Below are positions 1-8,133 of a DNA stretch of 64,000 bases, in pieces. The position numbers were made by a program, and so were the translations under genes. Each line of letters opens with the position of its first letter. Position 1 is the stretch's first letter. The DNA lies in assembly GCA_016714445.1 (NCBI GenBank), contig JADJNF010000001.1, positions 186,001 through 250,000 of the forward strand, written 5' to 3'. The notes under the pieces were generated by a model that saw only the letters and a list, made by a program, of their open reading frames with translations, was not told the DNA's origin and ran no database searches. Source of the stretch: Saprospiraceae bacterium (GTDB lineage: Bacteria; Bacteroidota; Bacteroidia; Chitinophagales; Saprospiraceae).

Positions 1-112
1 ATCTGTTTGTGCCCTGATTAATATTCTGACCATTAATAGCAAACAAGCAAAATAGTAAAAGTAAAATTGTGAAACTTGTTTTTTTGTTTATGTGTGTTTT
101 TATGGAGGTCAT
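1..112 (-). CDS. Partial secreted protein, N-terminus only
   Basis: An open frame on the minus strand runs from an ATG at 112 off the left edge. It encodes a basic start (KTHINKKTS), a hydrophobic stretch (FTILLLLFCLFAING) and then QNINQGTN, which is the usual look of a Bacteroidota Sec signal peptide ending just before Gln. Only about 37 residues are visible, so no function can be given. The start is uncertain, because a start nearer the lysines would also fit. Seen: signal-peptide pattern. Inferred: exported protein that continues outside the window. Confidence 0.5.
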   Translation of the reverse strand, partial: MTSIKTHINKKTSFTILLLLFCLFAINGQNINQGTNR

Positions 113-180
113 TTATGGTCTTTTATGTACATTCTCAAAAATGTATAGGATTAAGTTTAAGAATCTATTTTTTACAACAT

Positions 181-648
181 TTAAAAAGCTCCTTTCATTC
201 TAGTCAACTCAGTTTCCAGTTTATCAAAATTTTCTTCGTTTTTGTCAACTACAAATTTTTTAATTTTATTACACTCGTCAGCAGTTTCAAACAACATTTT
301 AAACACAACTTTAGTTTTGTCTTGAATCAAATCATCAAATGTAGCTACAACCTGGAAGAGTGGTTTTGAATGTCGTTTCCAAGCGATTAAAGTTGGTTTT
401 TCTATTTTTATGAACTCACATTCATTTGCATAATTTCCTTTGTCAGGTCCGTGCATGATAAAACTCCATTTACCACCTACCCTAAAGTCGAACTCAATAA
501 AGGTATTGGTAAATCCAGCCGGACCCCACCAATTTTTAAGATGGTCAGGCTCTGACCAGGCACGAAACACCAGCTCCCGGGGAAAGCTAAAGATTCTTGA
601 ACTAATGATTTCACATTCCGGTGTTGTCGTTATTATTTCAGTTTTCAT
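181..648 (-). CDS. AHSA1/SRPBCC-family protein
   Basis: A 155-residue protein of the Activator of Hsp90 ATPase homology 1 (AHSA1) branch of the START-like SRPBCC fold, which binds small hydrophobic ligands in a helix-grip cavity. The diagnostic segment lies at about residues 17-65: SRIFSFPRELVFRAWSEP, then LKNWWGPAGF and VGGKWSFIMHGPDG-like. The length matches the family (about 140-165 aa). It is a single-domain cytoplasmic protein with no signal peptide. The physiological ligand is unknown. It stands alone, 67 bp from the DUF1801 gene on the same strand, and could be co-transcribed with it. Family assignment is firm, function is not. Confidence 0.85.
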   Translation of the reverse strand: MKTEIITTTPECEIISSRIFSFPRELVFRAWSEPDHLKNWWGPAGFTNTFIEFDFRVGGKWSFIMHGPDKGNYANECEFIKIEKPTLIAWKRHSKPLFQVVATFDDLIQDKTKVVFKMLFETADECNKIKKFVVDKNEENFDKLETELTRMKGAF

Positions 649-715
649 TCTTATTTACTTAATTCTCTAGCTATGCAATTATTTTTTTTGGCAGTATAAA
701 TGAATACGTATTAAA

Positions 716-1183
716 CTAAACGTTATCTCCAGTAATCGAATGTTGCGTGTCCCGACAAGAACATTCATGATGTTCAGAAATATATTGAATAGTGGTTTTA
801 CAAAGTTGCTCCAAAACAGATATATTTATATCTGTTAGTTTTTTGACATACATACAAGCTTTCCCCATTTTGAATTTGCCTAAGCCATCCAGTAAATGTT
901 CATTCTCCGGCGTGGGTGAAAATACATATAGAGAAAATTCCGCTTTCCGGGGTGAAAATCCGATCAATGGACAATCTCCTTCATGTCCACTAGCATACTT
1001 ATAATGATAGCTACCAAATCCGATTATGGTTGGTCCCCACATTTTGGGCTCATAGCCAGACCAAGTTCTCATTAACTCAATGAGCTTAAAGCTATCTTCC
1101 TTTTTTAATTCATTGTCAACAAAAGAGTGGATAAATTCAGTCACATCTTTTACTGTTTCTGTGGTCTTATTTGTTTTTGCCAT
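716..1183 (-). CDS. DUF1801-domain protein
   Basis: A 155-residue cytoplasmic protein matching the DUF1801 family: an N-terminal helical part (VTEFIHSFVDNELKKEDSF), then MRTWSGYEPKMWGPTIIGFG followed by a YHYKYASGHEGD segment and an ISPR-like strand (IGFSPRKAEFSLYVF). The fold is related to the YdhG/YjhX-type alpha/beta proteins. No enzymatic activity is established for this group. The C-terminus (HHECSCRDTQHS) holds two Cys and two His and may be lineage-specific. Same strand as the AHSA1 gene; AHSA1 and DUF1801 genes often occur as stand-alone accessory genes in Bacteroidota (background knowledge). Confidence 0.8.
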   Translation of the reverse strand: MAKTNKTTETVKDVTEFIHSFVDNELKKEDSFKLIELMRTWSGYEPKMWGPTIIGFGSYHYKYASGHEGDCPLIGFSPRKAEFSLYVFSPTPENEHLLDGLGKFKMGKACMYVKKLTDINISVLEQLCKTTIQYISEHHECSCRDTQHSITGDNV

Positions 1184-1251
1184 TTTGTTGAAAATAATAT
1201 TGGGTTAAAAATAATTTTTTTCGATACTGTATTTCAAATAGTACTTTTATT

Positions 1252-1770
1252 TTACAATGTAAATTTCATCATGATGTCGGTCTGTTCATCATGGCCTAAT
1301 TTAAATATATGTTTATCAAATTCTACAAAACCATTTTTTTTATAAAAATTTATGGCTCCGGGATTTTTTTCCCAAACACCCAACCAAACATAATCAACAT
1401 TTTTGTCTCTGGCTATTTGTAAAGCTTTATCACACAGCAATTGCCCCACCCTTTTCCCATGAAAGTCTTTGAGTACGTATATACGTTCAATTTCAAGCGC
1501 ATTTTCCTCTTTTAATTCAGTCTGAGATTGCCCAAAGTTTATCTTTATGTATCCGATTGTAATCCCATCACATATAGCAAAGTAAAACTGAACATTTATG
1601 TCCTGAAGTTCACCACTCAATTTTTGAATGGAAAATCCTTCTTGCAGATACTTATTCATATTCTCTTCGGAGTTATCTGCTGCGAATGTTTCATAAAAAG
1701 TTTGTCTGCCAATTTTTTGTAACTGGTCTACATTGCTTTGTAATACTTTTTTTATGTCAATATTAAGCAT
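1252..1770 (-). CDS. GNAT-family N-acetyltransferase
   Basis: A 172-residue GNAT acetyltransferase, expected to move an acetyl group from acetyl-CoA to an amine. The CoA-binding motif A is seen at about residues 94-125: IERIYVLKDFHGKRVGQLL, where the Q/R-x-x-G-x-G/A loop is HGKRVGQ. Motif B follows (VWLGVWEKNPGAINFYKKNGF). The WEKNPGAINFYKKNGF pattern resembles PaiA/spermidine-acetyltransferase-like members, but the substrate cannot be read from sequence. A TANNTTTG-type box lies on the minus strand at 1865-1872, about 95 nt upstream of the start. A single gene with no obvious partner. Confidence 0.85.
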   Translation of the reverse strand: MLNIDIKKVLQSNVDQLQKIGRQTFYETFAADNSEENMNKYLQEGFSIQKLSGELQDINVQFYFAICDGITIGYIKINFGQSQTELKEENALEIERIYVLKDFHGKRVGQLLCDKALQIARDKNVDYVWLGVWEKNPGAINFYKKNGFVEFDKHIFKLGHDEQTDIMMKFTL

Positions 1771-2506
1771 GATTTGATATACAGATTAAGTAATGCGCCA
1801 GAATGTCCAAATAATGGGTAATTCCTTCGATTTTTGGAATAAATTCCTGATTAATTTTGACTTACAAAAATACACATAAATAGTACAAAATACGAATAAA
1901 CACACACAATATTTGATATTTATAAAATTTTATTGCTCTAAAACTTAATTCAGGTAAAATTGGACAATCTCGAAATCAATTAAGCTTCAGAATACCAATT
2001 CACTTGAATATAAAATGTCCATAGTTGTCAACTGTCAATTTTATTTGGTTACCCTTAAGTATTGAAAACTCATGGACTCTATCCACGCCCTTTTTTTCTG
2101 CTTTTGGTATGATATTTGGATAATCGCTCACAGATCATTTCTGATGAATGCTGATCAAAACCCCTTTTTTATGATCAATAGGCTTTCATTCTGCTTACAC
2201 CCCCATGAAAGCAGCGAAGTGATCCAATTCCATGGACGTTTGTGCCCGGATGTCTCACTTTTTATTTCATGTAAAATGTTCCGGGCACTTTTATTACTTC
2301 TAAATTATTTTATTTGATTTTAGTATATCTGGTGGTCTCTACTCATTCCACTAAAATACAAACGACAAATGATGAATGATGAATGTTTGTCTATTTGTAA
2401 CTACTAAGTTTGGGATACACCGTAATATATTAACAGAGCAAATCTGTTGATACTTTTTTGAATCTCATATTAATATCAATCATAAGTTGTCTTACCAAAA
2501 CTAATC
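1771..2506. other. 736-bp intergenic stretch with two palindromes
   Basis: No convincing gene. Two perfect stem-loops stand close together: arms gctttcat/atgaaagc at 2182-2212 and arms gtgcccgga/tccgggcac at 2242-2288. Neither is followed by a clear U-run, so they look more like REP-type palindromes than terminators. The 81-codon open frame at 2072-2317 overlaps both palindromes and has no supporting signal. Confidence 0.5.
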
Positions 2507-4450
2507 TTAATCCACCTTAACCCATCTAAAAAGCTGAATATTACGATCAGTGCGAACCTGAATGATATAAACACCATTTTGGAGAGATGACGTCTCTATT
2601 TCCCAGCCATCAGTTAGTTGGTTTACTTGGGTTGTATTGATTCGTTGACCTTCCAAGTCCATCATTAATACCGAAGTTTGATGTTCATCAGAAAATGGAA
2701 TAAACACGGAGTTGCTACCAGGATTTGGTCTTGGTTGGAATTCAGAAATTTCCGGATTGATGATGTCCTGGTCTATATTTGTAGTGGACTCATCACAAAC
2801 TTGATTTATTCCGGATAACACACCAGTAGTAGCCAATTGCAACCCTTCAATATCAGCACCAATGTCCATTCCGTCAGATCCTGCACCGTTAAAAGTACTA
2901 CCTGTCAATAGACGATAATCTCCACCAATGCCCATGTTAAAAGCTTGAAAACCTATGTCTTTCATTGGTCCGGGAAAATAATTTCCTTCAGGATAATTAG
3001 CTATTGTGCCTCCATTGGATGCCTTCCCATCTGTGAGTACATTATGCTTAAATTCAGCTCCCGGGAAATAAAAATTTAAGGCTGGTTTACCTATTCCTTT
3101 TCCACTTCCATGTAGCCCGTAGACCGCATTTGAAGCAATGTTGTTGAGATATATAAAGTTTTCATTTGGGAAATTAGGTCCGTCTGCATTAATAAAAGTT
3201 CCTCCGAGATGATTTATGAATGTATTGTGATCGACGGTCAAATGATGTACGCCGCCAAGGACCTGTAAAGTACGACCATCACCTCCCCATGTATTTCCAT
3301 TCAAATCTTCAATCAGATTATTGCGTAAAATGATACGATTTGTATGTATGGTAGAGTAATTATTGTCCATACCTGAAATATTAAAGCCACTGCCTGTATG
3401 CCGGATAATGTTTTGTTCAAAAGTGACATTTTGTACGGTAATCCATGGGCAACTTCCAGCCTCAGTGCGAGGAGTAAAAAGAACAGCAAATCCAGTCTGG
3501 GCATCAGACCAATTGTTTTCAAATATATTGCCTTGCACCCACACCCTGTCTGCATTTTTTAGTTCAAATAAATTTTTTATTGTCCAATGTGTTCCCTCAT
3601 ATGATGGGTCACCGACACGCCATGAAAGGGGTTTATAAAAGTGATTTTGGCGTACTTCAATATCAGCGCAAAGTAGATTTGTAATACTTGGCTTTGCACC
3701 ACCAAACATGATATTTTCGCCTGCACCTTCGAGATAATTGTTGACAACTTTAAATGTTTTTCCATTCCATGCACATATCGCCTGACTATCAAAACCTACC
3801 TCTTTAAAATCTGAAAGCCACGAATTGACTACAGCGATACGTCGGCCATTCATAGCGATACCTCTGCGGCTACCCAATGTTTTATGTCCATGTAAATATA
3901 CCCGGTCAAAAGTAATGTCATGCGGAAGATCATCTATGTCTTTTTCGCCACTCCCTATTTCTACAACATTCCAAGAAAAATCAGCAGCTGCAATCTCTAT
4001 TCCTAAAAAATAATAATGGTGTGCCCGTGTCTTTGTTTTTATAGCACTCAACCCTGGTTTAGCCAGAATTTTTGCTAATTTAGGTCCGGTACCGGGATTG
4101 ATTCGCTCATTGGCGGCAGGAAGGAGATGATCATCTATGGATGTACGAATGATGATCCAGCCATCACCATTTTTTTCAGACAAGTCATATGGCCCCGTAT
4201 AGCTGACGCCTTGCTCAAGAAGTATAGTTGTGCCCGGGGTAGCTGCCTGAATAGCCTGTTGAAGTTGGGTATTTAAAAACATGCACCCTACACTGCAAAC
4301 CGTTATAGTTTTGTCTGTCTTTGGAACACAAGTTTCTATCCATTCTTGCGGCATCTCAGGCAACACTTGCCCATTAAGGAAACCAAAAGGAATAACTACG
4401 CAAATAAAATTATAGTATAGACGAAATCTGGTAATAATGGAATTCTTCAT
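2507..4450 (-). CDS. Secreted right-handed beta-helix protein with T9SS type A sorting domain
   Basis: A 647-residue exported protein. Residues 1-28 form a signal peptide ending near FLNGQ. From about 60 to 500 come repeated beta-helix rungs rich in NN, N-x-F and hydrophobic triplets (ITFDRVYLHGHK, WVQGNIFENNWS, LRNNLIEDLNG, VDHNTFINHLGG), typical of parallel beta-helix polysaccharide-active or binding proteins. The last ~80 residues (FQPRPNPGSNSVFIPF through YIIQVRTDRN to FRWVKVD) are a type A T9SS sorting domain. Pectate-lyase-like activity is possible, but no catalytic triad could be assigned. It would be exported across both membranes and anchored at the surface or released. Monocistronic. 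Confidence 0.85.
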   Translation of the reverse strand: MKNSIITRFRLYYNFICVVIPFGFLNGQVLPEMPQEWIETCVPKTDKTITVCSVGCMFLNTQLQQAIQAATPGTTILLEQGVSYTGPYDLSEKNGDGWIIIRTSIDDHLLPAANERINPGTGPKLAKILAKPGLSAIKTKTRAHHYYFLGIEIAAADFSWNVVEIGSGEKDIDDLPHDITFDRVYLHGHKTLGSRRGIAMNGRRIAVVNSWLSDFKEVGFDSQAICAWNGKTFKVVNNYLEGAGENIMFGGAKPSITNLLCADIEVRQNHFYKPLSWRVGDPSYEGTHWTIKNLFELKNADRVWVQGNIFENNWSDAQTGFAVLFTPRTEAGSCPWITVQNVTFEQNIIRHTGSGFNISGMDNNYSTIHTNRIILRNNLIEDLNGNTWGGDGRTLQVLGGVHHLTVDHNTFINHLGGTFINADGPNFPNENFIYLNNIASNAVYGLHGSGKGIGKPALNFYFPGAEFKHNVLTDGKASNGGTIANYPEGNYFPGPMKDIGFQAFNMGIGGDYRLLTGSTFNGAGSDGMDIGADIEGLQLATTGVLSGINQVCDESTTNIDQDIINPEISEFQPRPNPGSNSVFIPFSDEHQTSVLMMDLEGQRINTTQVNQLTDGWEIETSSLQNGVYIIQVRTDRNIQLFRWVKVD

Positions 4451-4694
4451 GACTTCATGTGCGGTTTAAATAATCACAAAGTTAAAAACTTTATGGAAAA
4501 GGTCTACTCTTCTGGTTGAGGGGCGGAATTACAGGCGTAAACCGCTCTGATTTGGCATCAAAAATTAGGCGTTGTATTCAATCTTAATGAATTGAGTTTC
4601 CCAACATGCTCGGCTATCTGCTTTTTCTTTATTTTGAAGTATCAATAGAAATATGCAAATTTTAATTATTCTCAATTTTTTTCTTTTTTATACA

Positions 4695-4763
4695 TTATAA
4701 CGTCGAGTACATGCGACGTGGCGGCTATTGACCAACATGATCGTCATGTACAGTGTTAGCTGC
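4695..4763 (-). repeat. attC-like palindromic site 1
   Basis: Directly downstream of the lipoprotein gene at 4772-5494. Read on the minus strand it begins with GCTAAC and ends with GTTAT, with inverted arms gtacatg (4707-4713) and catgtac (4745-4751) between. A ~69-bp imperfect palindrome bounded by AAC and GTT boxes is the layout of an integron attC site. The flanking boxes do not fully meet the RYYYAAC/GTTRRRY consensus and no integrase gene is in the window, so the assignment is tentative. It is not a terminator of the usual kind because no U-run follows. Confidence 0.4.
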
Positions 4764-4771
4764 TGGCTTTT

Positions 4772-5494
4772 TTATTCAATTCTATCAAATTTTAAGTCAA
4801 TATTATAACCATTAATCTCGCCTTTAAATCCTACAATACCGACTTGATTACTAAAATACAACTTAAATTCTTCGTTTAAATTAGGTGTTTCGATATAAAC
4901 TTTTTGATAAACTTTTCCATGTATCTTATATTCATCATGATATTCTGTATAACTTTCATATGGATTTGGATGAGTTCTTTGATTTACAATTATTATCATC
5001 TGTGAATTTGGGGTAGTTCCATTAATTGGAGTATACAAAAGTAAATGGCATATATCTGCAACTAATTTTTGACTTAAATCTTCATTGTCAATAATAGGGC
5101 TAATTCTAACTTGCAATAGTATGTCTAGAGTATCTATTTGAATGATTATAACTTTTATTTCAGGCATCCATTCATATCGGATTTGAATTTGCGAATCAAT
5201 AGGACATGGATTGAATGCACCATTAAAAGCGGTTGTTATGGTTTTGTTATAGTAGTTTACTTTTCCTTCAAATTCTTCTCCTTGAGAATTAGTGAAAATT
5301 ACTTTAGAAATACTATCAGGATAAGATAAGAATTTTTTTGATTCTTCTAGGGTTAATATATCTCCTAATTTTGAAATATTTTCGCATTCTGTTAAATTAA
5401 AATTTTCTTCTATTTGATTCAAATCGTTACAACCACAACTTGAAATAATTATTAAAAGAATATGGATTAGATTGATAGAGGTGTATTTACTCAT
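4772..5494 (-). CDS. Hypothetical lipoprotein downstream of leader repeat copy 1
   Basis: A 240-residue protein with a lipoprotein signal: hydrophobic segment then ISSCGCN, so the lipidated Cys would be near residue 20. The mature part is acidic and beta-rich, and no domain is recognised. It contains FNPCPIDSQIQIRYEW and LLLYTPINGTTPNSQMIIIVNQ stretches that read like immunoglobulin- or lipocalin-type strands, but this is only an impression. The start is supported by the leader repeat that ends about 60 bp upstream. It is followed by an attC-like site. Other genes with the same leader (6582, 8939) also encode small lipoproteins with unrelated mature sequences, which suggests a shared expression cassette. 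Confidence 0.65.
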   Translation of the reverse strand: MSKYTSINLIHILLIIISSCGCNDLNQIEENFNLTECENISKLGDILTLEESKKFLSYPDSISKVIFTNSQGEEFEGKVNYYNKTITTAFNGAFNPCPIDSQIQIRYEWMPEIKVIIIQIDTLDILLQVRISPIIDNEDLSQKLVADICHLLLYTPINGTTPNSQMIIIVNQRTHPNPYESYTEYHDEYKIHGKVYQKVYIETPNLNEEFKLYFSNQVGIVGFKGEINGYNIDLKFDRIE

Positions 5495-5551
5495 ATTTTT
5501 TAACTTTTATTTTGGATAATAGTTTTTAGCTAATTTTCTTTGCTTGCATCT

Positions 5552-5740
5552 AACTTTCCGCTTAGCGAAACTACATTTTTGAAACATTTCCATAATCCAT
5601 TGATTTACAGTTCATATCACAAATATAATTATGCGAATGTTTGTTAATGACTATTGATTCAGAATGTTTATGTTGCATTTGTACAAGGTAACACAACCTA
5701 TCAAATACAAATATAACAGAGTTTTTTTAAATAAAACACA
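5552..5740 (-). promoter_or_regulatory. Repeated promoter/leader element, copy 1
   Basis: A ~190-bp sequence shared with copies at 7354-7531 and 9582-9785, each placed upstream of a minus-strand lipoprotein gene. On the minus strand it carries a Bacteroidota -7 box TATATTTG (5715-5708), then a short hairpin GGT..ACC (5698-5687) and, nearest the gene, a TTTCGC..GCGGAAA stem (about 5556-5571). The predicted untranslated leader is about 210 nt. In the second and third copies the small hairpin keeps pairing while its bases differ (GGCA/TGCC against GGTA/TACC), which suggests selection on RNA structure. Confidence 0.55.
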
Positions 5741-5991
5741 ATATCTGCTTGTAAATGACATCATTATATCTGAACCCATCAATTTGTGAACTGAGAACGG
5801 TTGGTAGTTTTTTTGATTAAAAAAAATAATTCATCAGACTCAATGTCTGATGGAAACGAGAGAACCGCAATATCAATTGCGGCCAGAGAAAATATTATGT
5901 GTACATACGGTGGTGCGAGACCTGCCTGCCTTCCGGAAAACAAGCTGGGGCGCTCCACATCAGCTGCGGTTGGTGGGGCCGTCTACTCGAT
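5741..5991 (+). mobile_element. Group II intron-like 3' end remnant, copy 1
   Basis: A ~250-bp segment about as well conserved in 8134-8398. Its 3' end reads gccgtctactcgat, and the upstream strand GAGAC pairs with GUCU(A)C so that a single A bulges 7 nt from the end. This is the branch-point arrangement of domain VI in group II introns. The preceding TACGGTGGTGCGAG also resembles the domain V/VI junction. Hairpins CATCAGAC/GTCTGATG and CCGCAAT/ATTGCGG lie upstream. A standard domain V was not clearly folded and no reverse transcriptase remains, so this is a 5'-truncated remnant at best. It lies antisense to neighbouring genes and ends 17 bp from the stop of the DUF4279 gene. Confidence 0.45.
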
Positions 5992-6008
5992 TAGCGGTTT
6001 GGCGTTTT

Positions 6009-6494
6009 TTATTCATCTTCGCATAAGCAATAAATATCCATATCTATCTCAGCATTAATGTCAGCTAATATCTTTATTTGCTCCTTTTCAAATCCATATC
6101 CAGGATTGTGTCCATTATAATAATATTGAACTATTATAAATCTAATCGTTTTGCAATTTGCTCCAATATCCTTAATCGAGCCTAATCTAGGTATAATAAT
6201 CTCTTTAAAAAACTTATCAATCAAATCGCCAATGAAATCATTTGATTTAATTTTCCATTCATAATCCCAATGACTGCACTCTCTGAACTTAGAAATCTGT
6301 TTTTGAGGACCGACAAAATATTCATCACCTTTTTGTCCAGTTGATAGAGGTTCTAATTCAAGTTTCTTTGATATCAATTCAGGGTCAAAATCAAAGTCAA
6401 GGAAACGAATTATCAAGTGATTCCGATTAATCTCTGAATCAGCCGAACCCATTAGTTTTTTATAATCCTTTTTATCTAATCGTTTAAAAGTCAT
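6009..6494 (-). CDS. DUF4279-like protein
   Basis: A 161-residue cytoplasmic protein. Residues 25-70 (LIIRFLDFDFDPELISKKLE, then LEPLSTGQKGDEYF) and the following SHWDYEWKIKS match the DUF4279 pattern: a DFDPxxIS helix entry, a conserved T-x-x-x-KG turn and a W-x-W strand. Related small proteins occur in Bacteroidota and Firmicutes, often near toxin-immunity genes (background knowledge); a role here is not shown. The gene sits between an attC-like site and a group II intron-like remnant, consistent with cassette-borne accessory DNA. Confidence 0.6.
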   Translation of the reverse strand: MTFKRLDKKDYKKLMGSADSEINRNHLIIRFLDFDFDPELISKKLELEPLSTGQKGDEYFVGPQKQISKFRECSHWDYEWKIKSNDFIGDLIDKFFKEIIIPRLGSIKDIGANCKTIRFIIVQYYYNGHNPGYGFEKEQIKILADINAEIDMDIYCLCEDE

Positions 6495-6531
6495 TACTTA
6501 TGATTGTTTAAGTGTCTTTTTTACGCTGACT

Positions 6532-6596
6532 GCTAACGTTTTGGCTTTGTGACATGCCGTTCCGATAGGGCGGCATGTTCATCAAAGCTTGTGTTC
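6532..6596 (-). repeat. attC-like palindromic site 2
   Basis: A two-step palindrome overlapping the stop of the lipoprotein gene 6582-7304. Inner arms acatgccg (6552-6559) and cggcatgt (6571-6578) are perfect; outer arms gctttg (6544-6549) and caaagc (6583-6588) are separated from them by an asymmetric internal loop. On the minus strand the site starts with GAACAC and ends with CGTTAGC, so AAC and GTTAG boxes bound it. Paired inner and outer boxes with an asymmetric spacer and a GTTAGC end are the layout of an integron attC site. There is no U-run, so it is not a simple terminator. Confidence 0.45.
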
Positions 6597-7304
6597 TTGG
6601 TCGTTTTTTATTGTTAAGTATTTTATTGTATCTTTAATGGTATGAATTTCTCTAGTAACATCATTTATTGCTTTTACACTAAATGGGATTTTAGTTAGAT
6701 TTTTTGAAGAATCGTTTGTTTGAAACTTAATTCTATTTGGTTTAAATCCTTGGATTGTGTTTGAAATAATCCTTATTGAAGGGTTTTCATTATATTGCAT
6801 TTGAATTTGAAGTTCATACTCTTTATTTGGCTTTAAATACAAAGTATCCAATTTAACAAGTGACACCAATTCATGAAATGAATCATTATCTCTCCAGTTA
6901 TTCCAATAATTAAAAAGAAAATATTTTTCAATAAAATCAAGAGTTTCCATTTTACTCATTTGCCCATTTAAAAAATTTGCTTTATTAAGATTCAAATGTT
7001 CATACGATTTAGGAGGGGCATACATTTTATCATTTTTCCAATTAATTATACTTGTATATATTTTCTCTTTTACTCCCGCTGAAATTGTTTCAGTTTTTTC
7101 CACTTGATTTATTATGGTATCCAATAAAGGGATAATATTTTGTGTTTTAGGATTACTTCCGGAATTTTCAACAATAGAATATCTCTGGTTTAATAAATCG
7201 TAAATATACTTTTCCATTATAATCTTATTGTCTTTGTTGTTTGAGCAACTGAAAGCAATAAAAATGATGCAAATGCAAAATGTTACAAATTGTGTTTTAA
7301 CCAT
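6582..7304 (-). CDS. Hypothetical lipoprotein downstream of leader repeat copy 2
   Basis: A 240-residue protein with the lipoprotein signal FVTFCICIIFIAFSC, lipidated Cys near residue 20, followed by a flexible SNNKDNK linker. Residues 25-150 look helical (PLLDTIINQVEKTE, MSKMETLDFIEKYFLFNYW). From about 155 on the sequence is beta-rich, with TLYLKPNKEYELQIQMQY, a pattern seen in Ig-like or GldM-C-type strands. No family is assigned. The stop codon lies inside an attC-like palindrome. Its leader begins about 50 bp upstream and has been split by an IS200-type insertion that separates the promoter box from the distal half of the repeat. Confidence 0.65.
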   Translation of the reverse strand: MVKTQFVTFCICIIFIAFSCSNNKDNKIIMEKYIYDLLNQRYSIVENSGSNPKTQNIIPLLDTIINQVEKTETISAGVKEKIYTSIINWKNDKMYAPPKSYEHLNLNKANFLNGQMSKMETLDFIEKYFLFNYWNNWRDNDSFHELVSLVKLDTLYLKPNKEYELQIQMQYNENPSIRIISNTIQGFKPNRIKFQTNDSSKNLTKIPFSVKAINDVTREIHTIKDTIKYLTIKNDQEHKL

Positions 7305-7353
7305 TTATTTTATCAATTATAATCCATCAGAATTCTCTTTACTTATGACTGAG

Positions 7354-7531
7354 AACTTTCCGCTTAGCGAAACTACATTTTTGAAACATTTCCATAATCC
7401 ATTGAATTACCATTCATATTATGAATACAATTAAACGAATGTTTGTTAATGATATTTGATTTTGAATGTTTGTATTGCGTTTGTATAAGGCAACTTTGCC
7501 TACCGAAGACAAATATAGCAAAGTTTTTTTA
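7354..7531 (-). promoter_or_regulatory. Repeated promoter/leader element, copy 2
   Basis: Second copy of the ~190-bp leader. On the minus strand the -7 box TATATTTG lies at 7517-7510 and the hairpin GGCA..TGCC at 7500-7489; the TTTCGC..GCGGAAA stem lies near 7358-7373. The -7 box to the start codon at 7304 is about 206 nt. The element is interrupted at about 7532 by an IS200/IS605-type element, so any -33 box and more distal sequence of the original promoter are displaced by 600 bp. Confidence 0.55.
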
Positions 7532-8133
7532 ACTAAACCACTATGGACTTGAAGTCCATAGGTTTGTGAGAGCGAATGAAATTCGCGTGCCCGACAACTT
7601 TATCATCCTTTGTCCTTCATTATTATATTCACTCAAGTATAAAATTTTCATCACTGTTTGGGTGATCTTTGTGGTGTTCCAAATATTTTATTAACATTTC
7701 TTCTGTTATATTGCCTATGCTCCATGATCCATAGCCTATACCCCATAAATGTCCTCCCCAATAGCGTCGTTTTAATTCCGGATATTCTGATAACAGCAGT
7801 TTTGCACTCCGACCCTTTAATCGTTTTACTATATCACTTACACTTAGTTTAGGAGGGTAGGATATGTGCAAGTGAATATGATCTTTACTAACAACCCCTT
7901 TTATTATTTGAATATCCAGACTATTACAAGTTTGCTTTATCAATTCTCTACACCTTAATTGAACTTCCCCTCCTAAAACATGATATCTATATTTTGTTAT
8001 CCAAACTAAATGTACCTGAAGCTGATGTATCGTATGACTACTTTTTCTATTATCCATCCCGCAAAGTTATTGTATATTTGTGTAGCAAATAAATTCTTGC
8101 CCTAAAAGGGCATAGTTTTAACTAGCGTACTTG
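7532..8133 (-). mobile_element. IS200/IS605-type insertion sequence
   Basis: About 600 bp containing a single tnpA. Subterminal hairpins take the place of inverted repeats: arms tgccc/gggca at 8098-8112 on the left end (upstream of tnpA), and arms ctatggact/agtccatag at 7541-7561 followed by gcgaat/attcgc at 7572-7586 on the right end. No target duplication is seen, as expected for single-strand HUH transposition. The ends are placed by comparison with the uninterrupted repeat at 5552-5991, whose sequence resumes on either side. Exact ends are ambiguous by a few bases because both flanks contain AAATAAAAC-like sequence. Confidence 0.8.
7629..8057 (-). CDS. tnpA: IS200/IS605 family transposase TnpA (Y1 HUH)
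   Basis: A 142-residue single-domain HUH transposase. The metal-binding motif is HIHLH near residues 61-65 within VSKDHIHLHISYPP. The later WGIGYGSWSIG segment precedes the helix bearing the catalytic tyrosine in LIKYLEHH (about residue 125). The VHLVWITKYRYHVL start and the WGxGYGSWSxG motif are diagnostic for the Y1 transposases that excise and insert single-stranded DNA using hairpin ends. There is no accompanying tnpB. The length is complete and no frameshift is seen, so it may be active. Confidence 0.93.
   Translation of the reverse strand: MDNRKSSHTIHQLQVHLVWITKYRYHVLGGEVQLRCRELIKQTCNSLDIQIIKGVVSKDHIHLHISYPPKLSVSDIVKRLKGRSAKLLLSEYPELKRRYWGGHLWGIGYGSWSIGNITEEMLIKYLEHHKDHPNSDENFILE

Noticed and set aside
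2182..2288. Terminators downstream of or between genes at 1771-2506
   Set aside because: The stems are strong but no U-run follows on either strand, and they lie upstream, not downstream, of the nearest minus-strand starts.
2072..2317. 81-codon frame between 1771 and 2506
   Set aside because: Overlaps two perfect palindromes, has no recognisable sequence and no upstream promoter or partner.
5801..6058. Pair of similar short frames (5801-6058 and 8208-8420) in the intron-like repeats
   Set aside because: They are similar because the DNA is duplicated, they overlap conserved hairpins, and the second is cut differently at its end. No start signal or coding bias supports them.
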